A stretch of DNA of 64,000 nt, taken from assembly GCF_001424755.1 (NCBI RefSeq), contig NZ_LMRF01000001.1:145294-209293 (forward strand). Direction: 5' to 3'. The translations under genes were made by a program, and so were the position numbers. The stretch comes from Marmoricola sp. Leaf446 (GTDB lineage: Bacteria; Actinomycetota; Actinomycetes; Propionibacteriales; Nocardioidaceae). Below, piece by piece: positions 49,447 to 60,337 of the stretch (positions within the stretch are counted from its first letter, which is position 1; every line of letters starts with the position of its first letter). Below the pieces are notes generated by a model that had not been told where the DNA came from, ran no database searches, and saw only the letters and a program-made list of their open reading frames with translations.

Positions 49447-49998
49447 ATGGACGCAGCCGACCTCGAGGGCGATCTGGTCAACATCCTGTTCACCGAGGAG
49501 GACATCCAGCGTCGCCTCGCCGAGATGGCCCGCCAGATCGAGCAGGACTACGAGGGCGAGGACCTCCTCATCGTCGGCGTGCTGCGCGGCGCGGTGATGG
49601 TGATGGCCGACATGGCGCGGTCCTTCAACCGCCACCTCGAGATGGACTGGATGGCGGTGTCCTCCTACGGCTCGGGCACCAAGAGCTCGGGCGTCGTGCG
49701 GATCCTCAAGGACCTCGACACCGACATCAGCGGCCGCCACGTGCTGATCGTCGACGAGATCATCGACACCGGCCTCACGCTGAGCTGGCTCACCGCCAAC
49801 CTCGCCTCGCGCAACGCCGCCTCGGTGGAGATCTGCACCCTGCTGCGCAAGCCCGAGGCGCTGACCATGCAGGTCGACGTGAAGTACGTCGGGTGGGACA
49901 TCCCCAACGAGTTCGTCGTCGGCTACGGCCTGGACTACAACGAGCGCTACCGCAACCTGCGCGACATCGGCACGCTCGCCCCGCACGTCTACAGCTGA
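49447..49998 (+). CDS. hpt: Hypoxanthine(-guanine) phosphoribosyltransferase
   Basis: A 183-residue purine salvage enzyme. The PRPP-binding motif is HVLIVDEIIDTGLTLSW, LLIVGVLRGAVMVMADMAR forms the first loop, and SSYGSGTKSSG the flexible catalytic loop. DIPNEFVVGYGLDYNERYRNL is typical of Hpt near ftsH in actinobacteria. The start ATG follows GGGAGGGTGGCTCC. In related genomes tilS and hpt are usually adjacent. Confidence 0.95.
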   Translation: MDAADLEGDLVNILFTEEDIQRRLAEMARQIEQDYEGEDLLIVGVLRGAVMVMADMARSFNRHLEMDWMAVSSYGSGTKSSGVVRILKDLDTDISGRHVLIVDEIIDTGLTLSWLTANLASRNAASVEICTLLRKPEALTMQVDVKYVGWDIPNEFVVGYGLDYNERYRNLRDIGTLAPHVYS

Positions 49999-50052
49999 GC
50001 CCGTTCCCACGTCCCGTCGCCGCCGGTTGGCTGACCTGAGAGGATTGCGCGC

Positions 50053-52098
<2,046 letters not shown>

Positions 52099-52102
52099 GC
52101 CG

Positions 52103-52711
52103 GTGGGGATCGACCCCGTCGGGGCGGGCCAGGGCGCGATCGCGCCGTTCGACCACGAGCGCGCCGCCGCGGCGGTCCGCGAGCTGCTGATCGCGGTGGG
52201 GGAGGACCCCGACCGCGAGGGGCTGCAGGACACCCCGGCGCGCGTGGCCCGGGCGTACGCCGAGCTGACCGTCGGCCTGCACCAGCAGCCCGAGGACGTG
52301 CTGACGACGACCTTCGACATCGGCCACGACGAGATGGTCCTGGTGCGCGACATCGAGCTGTGGTCGATGTGCGAGCACCACCTCGTGCCGTTCACGGGGG
52401 TGGCGCACGTCGGCTACATCCCCAACGCCAACGGCAAGATCACCGGCCTGTCCAAGCTGGCCCGCCTGGTCGACGTCTACGCCAAGCGGCCGCAGGTGCA
52501 GGAGCGGCTCACCACCCAGGTCGCCGACGCGCTGGTGCGGATCCTCGAGCCGCGCGGCGTGATCGTGGTGATCGAGGCCGAGCACCTGTGCATGACGATG
52601 CGCGGGGTCCGCAAGGCCGGGGCGCGCACGCTCACCTCGGCGGTGCGCGGCCAGATGCACCAGCCGGCCACCCGCGCCGAGGCCATGTCGCTGATCCTGG
52701 CCGCCCGCTAG
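52103..52711 (+). CDS. folE: GTP cyclohydrolase I
   Basis: A 202-residue enzyme that makes 7,8-dihydroneopterin triphosphate from GTP, the first step of folate synthesis. The zinc and active-site motifs are [37 protein letters not shown] and [12 protein letters not shown], with the third Cys in [10 protein letters not shown]. The GTG lies four bases after the ftsH stop. Confidence 0.97.
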   Translation: MGIDPVGAGQGAIAPFDHERAAAAVRELLIAVGEDPDREGLQDTPARVARAYAELTVGLHQQPEDVLTTTFDIGHDEMVLVRDIELWSMCEHHLVPFTGVAHVGYIPNANGKITGLSKLARLVDVYAKRPQVQERLTTQVADALVRILEPRGVIVVIEAEHLCMTMRGVRKAGARTLTSAVRGQMHQPATRAEAMSLILAAR

Positions 52712-52724
52712 CCCGGCGGCCGCT

Positions 52725-53609
52725 GTGAGCGTCGTACGCCTGGACCGCGGCTCGTGGGAGCAGGGTCTGCCCCGGCTCCCGCGTCCCCTGGTGATGGGGA
52801 TCGTCAACGTCACCCCCGACTCCTTCTCCGACGGCGGCGAGCACGCCACCACCGAGGCGGCGGTGCGCCACGGGCTGCAGCTGCACGCCGACGGCGCCGA
52901 CCTGCTCGACGTCGGCGGCGAGTCGACCCGGCCCGGGGCCACCCGGCCCCTGGTCGCCGAGGAGCTCGACCGCGTCGTGCCGGTCATCGCGGCGCTCGCC
53001 GATCGCGGCGTCGCGGTCTCGGTCGACACGATGCGCCACGAGGTGGCCCGGGCGGCCCTGGACGCCGGGGCGGTGCTGGTCAACGACGTCTCCGGCGGGC
53101 TGGCCGACCCCGACGTGCTGCGGGTGGTGGCCGAGCGCGGTGCGTCGTACGTCGCGATGCACTGGCGCGCCCACGCCACCGAGATGCAGCGCCACGCCCA
53201 CTACGACGACGTCGTCGCCGAGGTCGCCGCGGAGCTGCGCGACCGTCTCGACGCCGCCGTCGCCGCCGGGGTGGACCCCGACCGGCTGGTGCTCGACCCC
53301 GGGCTGGGGTTCGCCAAGACCGCCGAGCACAACTGGGAGCTGCTCGCCCGGCTGCCCGAGCTGGGCGACCTGGGGGCGCCGCTGCTGGTGGGATCCTCGC
53401 GCAAGTCCTTCCTCGGCTCCCTGCTCGCGGCGCCCGATGGCACGGCCCGGGCGGTCGACGACCGCGAGGACGCAGGAGTGGCGCTCACCACGATCGCGGC
53501 CATCCAGGGCGTGTGGGGCGTGCGGGTGCACCAGGTGCGGGGCAGCCTCGACGCCATCCGGGTGGTCGAGCGGTGGTCGCAGGCCGCCGGTAGGGTCGCC
53601 GCACCATGA
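52725..53609 (+). CDS. folP: Dihydropteroate synthase
   Basis: A 294-residue TIM barrel that condenses p-aminobenzoate with the pterin pyrophosphate; the target of sulfonamides. Signatures are MGIVNVTPDSFSDGGEH near the start, DVGGESTRPGA, and LVGSSRKSFLG with DPGLGFAKT. Its start follows folE by 13 bp and its TGA overlaps folB by four bases. Confidence 0.96.
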   Translation: MSVVRLDRGSWEQGLPRLPRPLVMGIVNVTPDSFSDGGEHATTEAAVRHGLQLHADGADLLDVGGESTRPGATRPLVAEELDRVVPVIAALADRGVAVSVDTMRHEVARAALDAGAVLVNDVSGGLADPDVLRVVAERGASYVAMHWRAHATEMQRHAHYDDVVAEVAAELRDRLDAAVAAGVDPDRLVLDPGLGFAKTAEHNWELLARLPELGDLGAPLLVGSSRKSFLGSLLAAPDGTARAVDDREDAGVALTTIAAIQGVWGVRVHQVRGSLDAIRVVERWSQAAGRVAAP

Positions 53610-54043
53610 CCAGGCCCCCGTCCGGCAGCGCGCCCTCCAGCAGCCCGCTGACCAGCCCCGTCGAGACCGCACGGCGACCCGTCGCCGACCGGCTCGCGGT
53701 GCGTGGGCTGCGCTTCCGCGGCCACCACGGCGTCCTCGAGCACGAGAAGCGCGACGGCCAGGACTTCCTCGTCGACCTCGAGCTGCGGCTCGACACCCGG
53801 CCGGCGGCGCAGACCGACGACTTGCAGGACACGGTCGACTACGGAAGTCTCGTGGACCAGGTGCGCGCCGTGGTGGAGGGAGATCCCGTCGACCTCATCG
53901 AGACCCTCGCCCAGCGCATCGCCGACGTCTGCCTGACCAGGTCGGCGGTCGTCGAGGTCGACGTCACCGTGCACAAGCCCCACGCCCCGATCCAGGCGAC
54001 GTTCGACGACGTCGCCCTGACCATCAACCGGAGCCTTGAGTGA
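53606..54043 (+). CDS. folB: Dihydroneopterin aldolase
   Basis: A 145-residue aldolase. The core starts at DRLAVRGLRFRGHHGVLEHE and includes the catalytic Glu and VDYGSLVDQV. The last segment has LIETLAQRIAD and the C-terminal Lys in VTVHKPHAPI. A Ser/Pro-rich N-terminal addition of about 28 residues precedes the core, and may be an artefact of the start choice; the four-base overlap with folP supports it. Confidence 0.93.
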   Translation: MTRPPSGSAPSSSPLTSPVETARRPVADRLAVRGLRFRGHHGVLEHEKRDGQDFLVDLELRLDTRPAAQTDDLQDTVDYGSLVDQVRAVVEGDPVDLIETLAQRIADVCLTRSAVVEVDVTVHKPHAPIQATFDDVALTINRSLE

Positions 54044-54609
54044 GCGAGTCCCCCAACCCGAACATCATCGACACCGACAGCATCACCGGTGAGATGCACC
54101 CGATCCGCCGCGGCGTGATCTCCATCGGGTCCAACCTCGGTGAGCGTCGCTCCAACCTGCAAGGCGCGGTCGACGCGCTGGCCGACACCCCCGAGGTGTG
54201 GGTCACCGAGGTCTCCGGCGTCTACGAGACCGACCCGGTCGAGGCCCCGGAGGGCTCGCGAGAGTTCCTCAACGCGGTCGTGCTCTTCGACACCACGCTG
54301 CCGGCCCGCACCCTGCTCGAGCGCGCGCTGGCCGTGGAGTCGGCCTACGGCCGGGAGCGCTCCGGCGTGGTCAACGAGCCCCGCACCCTCGACGTCGACC
54401 TCGTCGTCCTCGGCGACCGCCGGGCCGACGAGCCCGACCTGCAGCTGCCCCACCCGCGCGCCGCCGAGCGCGCCTTCGTGCTGGTGCCGTGGCTGGAGCT
54501 GGAGCCCGACGCCGAGATCCCGGGGGTCGGTCCCGTGGCCGAGCTGGTCGAGAAGACCGGCCGCGACGGCGTCCGCCTGCGCGAGGACATCGAGCTCGAG
54601 GTCCACTGA
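54040..54609 (+). CDS. folK: HPPK (2-amino-4-hydroxy-6-hydroxymethyldihydropteridine pyrophosphokinase)
   Basis: A 189-residue kinase that gives the FolP substrate. ISIGSNLGERRSNLQGAVDAL, PVEAPEGSREFLNAVV and the signature EPRTLDVDLVVLGDR with PHPRAAERAFVLVPWLEL are clear. About 25 extra residues precede the fold. GTG 54040 overlaps folB by four bases. Confidence 0.95.
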   Translation: MSESPNPNIIDTDSITGEMHPIRRGVISIGSNLGERRSNLQGAVDALADTPEVWVTEVSGVYETDPVEAPEGSREFLNAVVLFDTTLPARTLLERALAVESAYGRERSGVVNEPRTLDVDLVVLGDRRADEPDLQLPHPRAAERAFVLVPWLELEPDAEIPGVGPVAELVEKTGRDGVRLREDIELEVH

Positions 54610-54612
54610 GCC

Positions 54613-55122
54613 GTGCCGTCGCGCGGCGACCCGGGGGATCCCCGCGGGAGCGAGCAGCAGCCCGAGCAGGAGCCCGGCACCGTCGGCACCACCGGTCCGG
54701 CGCCGCTGGTGCTGCTGGGCGTCGTGGGGCTGGTGGCCGGCTGGTCGCTGCGGCTCGCCGCGCTGCGCCTGGGGTACGCCGAGCCCGACGTCACCTCCAC
54801 CTCGCTGGCCCTGCTCGTCTTCGTGGCGGCCATCCTCGGCGGGTCGGCCTGGCTGACCCGCCGCGCCGTACGCCGTGACCGGTCCCGCCTCGCGCACCAC
54901 GCGGCCGTCAACCGGCTGGTGCTCGGCAAGGCCTGCGCGCTGGTCGGGGCGCTGCTGCTCGGGGGGTACGCCGGCTACGGGCTGGCGCAGCTGGGCGTCG
55001 GCGACCCGGCCGCCTTCACCCGGCTGTGGCGGTCGGGGCTGGGCGCCCTGGCCGCCGGCGCGGTGCTGGTGACGGCGCTGCTCCTGGAGCACGCGTGTCG
55101 CGTGCCGGGGGACCCCGAGTAG
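54613..55122 (+). CDS. DUF3180 membrane protein
   Basis: A 169-residue protein with four membrane segments after a Glu/Pro-rich N-terminus of about 25 residues. APLVLLGVVGLVAGWSLR, SLALLVFVAAILGGSAWL, and ACALVGALLLGGYAGYGL match the DUF3180 family, found next to folK in actinobacteria. It starts three bases after the folK stop. Its role is unknown; its constant location suggests a link with the folate block. Confidence 0.85.
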   Translation: MPSRGDPGDPRGSEQQPEQEPGTVGTTGPAPLVLLGVVGLVAGWSLRLAALRLGYAEPDVTSTSLALLVFVAAILGGSAWLTRRAVRRDRSRLAHHAAVNRLVLGKACALVGALLLGGYAGYGLAQLGVGDPAAFTRLWRSGLGALAAGAVLVTALLLEHACRVPGDPE

Positions 55123-55139
55123 TTCCCTAGTCTGCCGAC

Positions 55140-55811
55140 ATGGCTCCCCGCCGCCCGCGCAGGCACGTCCCGACCGGTCCCCGATCGGCCCCCCGCCGCC
55201 GCCAGCGCAGCGTCCGGGTGAGCGTCGCCGTCGCGCTGCTCGGCACCGCGACGGCCCTGGTGCTGCTGAGCCTGCCGACCCGGTCGGTGCTCTGGCTCAG
55301 CCTGGCCTCGGTGAGCAGCCTGGTGCTGTCGTGGGCCGCGCTGCGGATCGTGTGGACCGAGGTGCTGCAGTCGCGGCGCGAGAACGCCGCCGACCGCGCC
55401 GCCGCGGCCCGGGCCTACCGCGAGCTGTTCACCGTCCGCGCCGCCGAGCACGCCGAGTTCACCACCGCGATGACCGAGCGCCTCGCCGAGGCGCGGCTCT
55501 CGCAGCGCGAGCTCGAGGGTCTGCTCGCCCTGCAGCAGGGGCGCACGACCGCCGCCGAGTCGGTCGCGGCGCAGCGCCAGGCCGAGCAGGAGGAGCGGCT
55601 GCAGCAGCTCCGGGGGCGGGTCGCCGAGCTCGAGGAGGCCGCCGCTGCGATCGCCGCCACGGAGGCCGCCGCGGCCGCCCGTCCGGTCGACGAGGACGCC
55701 CTCCGCGCCTGGGAGACCCGCAGCCCCGACTCCGTCGTGGAGCTCGCCGCGTGGGAGGAGAACCTCCGTGACACCATGCGGGCCGCCGGACGCTCCCGCC
55801 GCCAGGCCTGA
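55140..55811 (+). CDS. Coiled-coil membrane protein of unknown function
   Basis: A 223-residue protein. A basic start (about 24 residues rich in Arg/Pro) is followed by two hydrophobic segments (about 28-75). A long charged coiled coil (about 80-185, Ala/Glu/Arg/Gln-rich) follows, then a conserved-looking tail ETRSPDSVVELAAWEENLRD. TAGTCT lies six bases before the ATG, indicating a leaderless start. No function can be given. Confidence 0.75.
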   Translation: MAPRRPRRHVPTGPRSAPRRRQRSVRVSVAVALLGTATALVLLSLPTRSVLWLSLASVSSLVLSWAALRIVWTEVLQSRRENAADRAAAARAYRELFTVRAAEHAEFTTAMTERLAEARLSQRELEGLLALQQGRTTAAESVAAQRQAEQEERLQQLRGRVAELEEAAAAIAATEAAAAARPVDEDALRAWETRSPDSVVELAAWEENLRDTMRAAGRSRRQA

Positions 55812-55852
55812 GCGCCCCCGCGGTCGCCGCGGCCCGCGCTAGGGTCGCCGCG

Positions 55853-56833
55853 ATGCCGACCCCGCGACGCACCGTGCACCACCCCGCCCGCCCGGTGGTG
55901 CTCGCGGTGGCGCTGCTGACGGTCGTGCTGCTGGCCGGCTGCGGCGGCGACACCGAGGCGGCCGCGCCCGCCGAGCGGCGCAGCGTGACGCTGGTGGCGC
56001 AGAGCACCACCGAGGGCGACGTGCTGACCGCGCTCTACGGGCTGCTGCTCGAGCAGGCGGGCTACCGGGTCGAGGTGGCCGGTCCCGCGCCGCGCGAGGA
56101 CTACCTGGAGGCGCTGTCGGAGGGGCGGGCCCAGCTGGCCCCCGACTACGTCTCCGCGCTGGCCGAGACGCTGCGGGGCGAGGGCACGGCCGGCACCGCC
56201 CCGGGAGCCGGCCCGGCGGCCGCCGTACCCGCTCCGGCGCCCGACGTGGCCCTCGACGAGCTCGAGGCGCTGGCGCGCGAGGTCGGCCTGGCGCCGCTCC
56301 AGCCGGCCCGGGCCGAGGACGTGCGCTCGTTCGCGGTCACCCGCGCCTTCGCCGAGGAGCACCGGCTGCGGACGCTGAGCGACCTCGCCCGGTCGGGGCA
56401 GCGGGTCGCGCTCGCCGCGGACACCGAGTGCGCCACCCGCGCCGACTGCGCCCCCGGGCTGCGCGAGATCTACGGCATCCGGTTGCGCCGCACCGTGCCG
56501 GTGGGCATCGACGGCGGCGACACCCTGGGGCAGCTGCGCGGCGGCGCGGTGCAGCTCGCGCAGGTCGCCTCGACCGACGGTCGCCTCGCCGCGCCGGGCG
56601 CCGACGTGGTGGTGCTGGCCGACGACCGCGACCTGCAGCCCTCCCAGCAGGTCGTGCCGGTCGCGAACGCCGCCTGGGTCGCCGAGCAGCCGGTCGTGCG
56701 CACCGTGATGGCCGACCTGGCCCGGGTGCTCACCACCGGGGCGCTGCGCGGGCTCAACGCCGAGGTCGACGGCGGCGAGGCCTCGGCCCGCGAGGCCGCG
56801 CAGGTCTGGCTCGGCGAGCAGGGCCTGCTCTAG
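55853..56833 (+). CDS. OpuC/OsmF-like osmoprotectant-binding lipoprotein (canonical order)
   Basis: A 326-residue exported lipoprotein with lipobox LLAGC at about residue 28. The mature part begins SVTLVAQSTTEGDVLTALYG and DYLEALSEGRAQLAPDYVSAL (lobe 1). The next segment is AVTRAFAEEHRLRTLSDLARS and the second lobe DTLGQLRGGAVQLAQVAST to the end. This is the normal domain order of quaternary-amine-binding proteins, in contrast to the gene at 61175. TAGGGT lies seven bases before the ATG. It lies upstream of the ABC genes across a divergent gene. Confidence 0.78.
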   Translation: MPTPRRTVHHPARPVVLAVALLTVVLLAGCGGDTEAAAPAERRSVTLVAQSTTEGDVLTALYGLLLEQAGYRVEVAGPAPREDYLEALSEGRAQLAPDYVSALAETLRGEGTAGTAPGAGPAAAVPAPAPDVALDELEALAREVGLAPLQPARAEDVRSFAVTRAFAEEHRLRTLSDLARSGQRVALAADTECATRADCAPGLREIYGIRLRRTVPVGIDGGDTLGQLRGGAVQLAQVASTDGRLAAPGADVVVLADDRDLQPSQQVVPVANAAWVAEQPVVRTVMADLARVLTTGALRGLNAEVDGGEASAREAAQVWLGEQGLL

Positions 56834-56847
56834 CGACCGGGCCGGCC

Positions 56848-58290
56848 TCAGACCGGCAGCCGGGCGGCGGGCACGAGCGCGGCCAGGCCCCCGACGAGCT
56901 CCTCGGCGAGCAGCAGGTCGGAGGTCAGGTCGCGGTCGGCGGTGTCGGCCACCCCGCCGTCCTGCTCGTCGAGCCACGCCATCGCCCGGGCCAGCGCCGG
57001 TGGGTGGGAGTCCTGCATCCGCAGGCACCGCAGCGAGGCGACCAGCTCGGCGGCGATGACGGCTCGGAACCGCGAGACGGCGTCGAGCGCCTGCCGGGCG
57101 GCCAGCGTCGCGAAGCTGGCGTCCTCCTCGACGCCGCGCGAGAGCGTCACCACCTGGGTGCCGGCGGGGGTGGCCAGGGCCCGGAGCTCGGCCAGCGCCG
57201 AGGCCGCGGAGTACTCCACGATCATCACGCCCGAGGCCGCCGGGGTGCCGTCGCCGAGGAACGGGTGCAGCCCGGTGTACGCCGGCTCGGCCAGCATCGT
57301 GAGCCGGGCCAGGCTCAGCTGCGCCGCCTGGGCGAGCGCGAGCACCAGCGCGTCCAGCGACTGCACGAGGTACGCCGCGTGGAAGCCGCCGTGGTGGGCC
57401 ACCCCGTGCGCGGCGGAGACGACCGGGTTCTCCGACGGGGCGTTGGCCATGGCGGTCACCACCGTCTCGGCGAACGCCAGCCGGTCCATCAGCGCGCCGT
57501 GCACCTGCGGCAGCGTGCGCAGCCCGAACGGGTCCTGGATCCGGCTCGGCGCGACGCCGGGGTCGACCAGCTCGCGCACCGTGCGGCACACCCAGCGCGC
57601 GCCGGGGAAGGGCGTGGCGACCTCGACGGCCGGGCTGAAGGCCTCGGGGTTGCCGCGCACCGCCGCGAGGTCCATGGCCGCGACGACCAGCGAGGAGCGC
57701 GCCAGCCGGTCGAGGTCGGCGACCGCGAGCGCCGCGTCGGCGAGCACGGCGGCGTTGCTCGACATGAAGGTGAGGGCGTCGCCGGGCCCGAAGGTGGCCG
57801 TGCGGGGCGGCACCGGGACGCTGCGGACCTCGCCCGCGATCACCAGCGCCGTGGTGGCCAGGGCCGCGAGGTCGGCGGTGCCGACGCTGCCGCCCTCGCG
57901 CACCGGGGGGAGCGCGTCGGCGGCGATCATCTCCGCGAGGGCGTCGAGCACCTCGGGCCGGATGCCGTTGCCGTCGGCGGCGAGCTGGTTGAGCCGGATG
58001 GTCAGCATCGCCCTGACCCGCGACGCCGACCGGCGCTCGCCCGAGCTGGTGGCGTGGGAGCGCAGCAGCCGCAGCGACTGGGCGTCGGGGTCCGGCACGA
58101 CGACGTCTCGGTTGGCCCCGACCCCCGTCGAGCGGCCGTAGACGGGCCGGGTGGCGGCCACCTCCTCGGCGTACGCGTGGGAGCGGGCGACCCGCTCGCG
58201 GGCGGCCGGGTCCAGCCGCACCGGGTCCGTGCGCCGCGCCGCCGCGACGACGTCCGCCAGGCTCAGGTGCTCCCCGTCGACGACCGGCAC
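56848..58290 (-). CDS. HAL/PAL-family protein lacking the MIO triad
   Basis: A 480-residue homologue of histidine and aromatic amino-acid ammonia-lyases, with YGRSTGVGANRDVV (Tyr51), LTIRLNQLAADGNGIRPEV and SENP (286-289) conserved. Active members cyclise an Ala-Ser-Gly in GSVGASGDLAPL to form MIO. Here the segment reads GSVGTADLAALA (134-145), one residue shorter and with no Ser or Gly. The loop QDPYSLR reads QDPFGLR (252-258), losing the catalytic Tyr. It is flanked by osmoprotectant-transport genes. A non-lyase role or another chemistry is possible. Confidence 0.85.
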   Translation of the reverse strand: MPVVDGEHLSLADVVAAARRTDPVRLDPAARERVARSHAYAEEVAATRPVYGRSTGVGANRDVVVPDPDAQSLRLLRSHATSSGERRSASRVRAMLTIRLNQLAADGNGIRPEVLDALAEMIAADALPPVREGGSVGTADLAALATTALVIAGEVRSVPVPPRTATFGPGDALTFMSSNAAVLADAALAVADLDRLARSSLVVAAMDLAAVRGNPEAFSPAVEVATPFPGARWVCRTVRELVDPGVAPSRIQDPFGLRTLPQVHGALMDRLAFAETVVTAMANAPSENPVVSAAHGVAHHGGFHAAYLVQSLDALVLALAQAAQLSLARLTMLAEPAYTGLHPFLGDGTPAASGVMIVEYSAASALAELRALATPAGTQVVTLSRGVEEDASFATLAARQALDAVSRFRAVIAAELVASLRCLRMQDSHPPALARAMAWLDEQDGGVADTADRDLTSDLLLAEELVGGLAALVPAARLPV

Positions 58291-58526
58291 GCGTGCTCCC
58301 CTCCCGGGCCGGGGGAGGGGCCCGGCCTGCCACTGACCCCGGCTCGGTGCGCCGGCGGTCCCCCGCCATCGTCCACCCGACGTCCGTCCTGCGGGCGCCG
58401 CCCACCCCGGGCTGGGCGGCGTGTCCTAGCGTGGAGGAGCGATTGTGCACAACTGGTGTGTGGAATGCTCGACAGCAACGCCCGGCCGCCGGCCGGGCCC
58501 GGACCGTCCGCGGAGGACTCCTCAAG
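58291..58526 (+). other. Region between the HAL-like gene and the ABC operon
   Basis: About 236 bases with no protein gene I accept. It contains CCGGGCC-N8-GGCCCGG near the HAL-like start, TAGCGT at 58427-58432 (a possible -10), GGAGGAG at 58433, and the palindrome TTGTGCACAA at 58443-58452. Any of these could control the ABC operon starting at 58527. Confidence 0.4.
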
Positions 58527-59606
58527 ATGATCCGGTTCGACCGAGCGACCAAGAAGTACCCCGACGGCACCGTGGCGGTGGACGAGCTCGAGCTCGAGGC
58601 GCCGACGGGCCAGATCACCGTGCTCGTGGGCCCGTCGGGCTGCGGCAAGACCACCTCGCTGCGGATGGTCAACCGGATGATCGAGCCCACCTCCGGCACC
58701 ATCTGGCTCGACGACACCGACACCGCCTCGATGCCGGCCCACGAGCTGCGCCGCAAGATCGGCTACGTCATCCAGCACGCCGGGCTGTTCCCGCACCGCA
58801 CCATCGTCGACAACGTCGCGACCGTGCCCTACCTGCTCGGCACCGGCAAGCGCGAGGCGCGGAGCCGGGCCATGGAGCTGCTGGAGCGGGTCGGGCTCGA
58901 CCCGGCCTTCGCCAAGCGCTACCCCGCCCAGCTCTCCGGGGGCCAGCAGCAGCGCGTCGGCGTCGCCCGGGCGCTGGCGGCGGACCCGCCCGTGATGCTC
59001 ATGGACGAGCCGTTCAGCGCGGTCGACCCCGTCGTGCGCGACCAGCTCCAGGACGAGTTCCTGCGGCTGCAGGGCGAGCTGGGCAAGACCATCGTGTTCG
59101 TCACCCACGACATCGACGAGGCGATCAAGCTCGGCGACCGCGTGGCGGTGCTGCGCGTCGGCGGCACCCTGGCTCAGGTGGCGCCCCCGGCCGAGCTGCT
59201 CTCGCGGCCCGTCGACTCCTTCGTCGCCGGCTTCGTGGGCCGTGACCGCGGCTACCGCGCCCTGGGCTTCACCGAGTCCGGTGCGCTGCCCACCCACGAC
59301 GAGCCCACGGCGCGGCTCGGTGAGGCCGTCCCGCAGGGTCACGACCTGGTCCTGGTGGTCGACGGCGAGCAGCGACCGCAGGGCTGGCTCGACCCGGCCT
59401 CGGCCCGCGGCACCGTCGAGGAGTCCGACCTGCTGCGCGGCGGCACCCTCGCCACCCAGGGCGGCACGCTGCGCGCGGCGCTCGACGCCTGCCTGTCCTC
59501 GCCCTCGCGGCGCGGGGTCGTCGTCGACGAGCAGGGCCGCCTGCTGGGCTCGCTGACCGCGCGCGAGGTGCTCGACCTGATCGAGCGCGACGAGGAGCCC
59601 GCGTGA
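58527..59606 (+). CDS. Osmoprotectant ABC transporter ATP-binding protein (OpuCA/ProV-like)
   Basis: A 359-residue ATPase for glycine betaine, carnitine or choline-type import. Walker A is GPSGCGKT, the signature is LSGGQQQR and Walker B VMLMDEPFSAVDP, with H-loop VFVTHDIDEA. Two C-terminal CBS-like units (about 255-359) resemble OpuCA. GCGGAGGAC precedes the ATG. Its TGA overlaps the next GTG by four bases. Confidence 0.92.
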   Translation: MIRFDRATKKYPDGTVAVDELELEAPTGQITVLVGPSGCGKTTSLRMVNRMIEPTSGTIWLDDTDTASMPAHELRRKIGYVIQHAGLFPHRTIVDNVATVPYLLGTGKREARSRAMELLERVGLDPAFAKRYPAQLSGGQQQRVGVARALAADPPVMLMDEPFSAVDPVVRDQLQDEFLRLQGELGKTIVFVTHDIDEAIKLGDRVAVLRVGGTLAQVAPPAELLSRPVDSFVAGFVGRDRGYRALGFTESGALPTHDEPTARLGEAVPQGHDLVLVVDGEQRPQGWLDPASARGTVEESDLLRGGTLATQGGTLRAALDACLSSPSRRGVVVDEQGRLLGSLTAREVLDLIERDEEPA

Positions 59607-60337
59607 GCACCGCCGCGGCGTACGCCGTGCCGGACCTGGCCGCCCACGTGGTGCAGGCGGCGAGCTCCTCGCCGGGAGCGTTCTTCTCCTACTTCCTCGA
59701 CAACCGCGCCCGCACCCTCGACTGGCTGTGGGCCCACACCTGGCTCTCGGTCGTGCCCGTGCTCGTCGGCCTGCTGCTCGCGCTGCCGCTCGGGTGGCTG
59801 GCGCGCCGCTACTCCTTCGTCTACCCGCCGATGATGTCGATCACCGGCGTGCTCTACACGGTGCCCTCGATCGCGCTGTTCGTGCTGATCCCGCCGCTGG
59901 TCGGGCTCGACCCGCTCTCGCCCCTCCAGGTCCCGATCGCGCTCAGCCTCTACTCCACCGCGCTGCTCGTGCGCGTGGTCGCCGACGGCCTCGCGGCGGT
60001 GCCCCAGGACACCATCGCCGCGGCCACCGCGATCGGGTTCCGGCCGGTCAACCGGTTCTTCAAGGTCGAGCTGCCGATCGCCGTGCCCGTGATCACCGCC
60101 GGGCTGCGCGTCGCGATCGTGGCCAACGTCAGCATCGTGGCCGTCGCCGGCACCATCGGCATGACCAACCTCGGGCTGCTCTTCGACGAGGGCTTCAAGC
60201 TGTCGACCGACACGCCCTACTACCCGCCGATCGTGCTCGGCATCGTGCTCTGCGTCCTGCTCGCGCTGGTCCTCGACGCCCTCGTGGTCGCCCTCGACCG
60301 GTCGCTCACCCCCTGGCGACGGGCGGTCCGACGATGA
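59603..60337 (+). CDS. Osmoprotectant ABC transporter permease 1 (OpuCB-like)
   Basis: A 244-residue permease with about six membrane segments. SITGVLYTVPSIALFVLI, SLYSTALLVRVVADGLAAVP and the EAA-like loop AAATAIGFRPVNRFFKVELP are typical. VAVAGTIGMTNLGLL follows. Its start overlaps the ATPase gene and its end overlaps the next permease by four bases. Confidence 0.92.
   Translation: MSTAAAYAVPDLAAHVVQAASSSPGAFFSYFLDNRARTLDWLWAHTWLSVVPVLVGLLLALPLGWLARRYSFVYPPMMSITGVLYTVPSIALFVLIPPLVGLDPLSPLQVPIALSLYSTALLVRVVADGLAAVPQDTIAAATAIGFRPVNRFFKVELPIAVPVITAGLRVAIVANVSIVAVAGTIGMTNLGLLFDEGFKLSTDTPYYPPIVLGIVLCVLLALVLDALVVALDRSLTPWRRAVRR

Noticed and set aside
58445-58526. Short upstream reading frame (starting GTG CAC AAC TGG) before the ABC ATPase gene
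   Set aside because: It continues as an out-of-frame shadow through the ATPase gene with Arg/Pro-rich sequence; no sign of a leader peptide with regulatory codons.
56428-58530. Plus-strand open frame of 700 codons across the HAL-like gene
   Set aside because: Low-complexity Arg/Gly/His/Val-rich translation with no domain; it is the antisense of the HAL-family gene.
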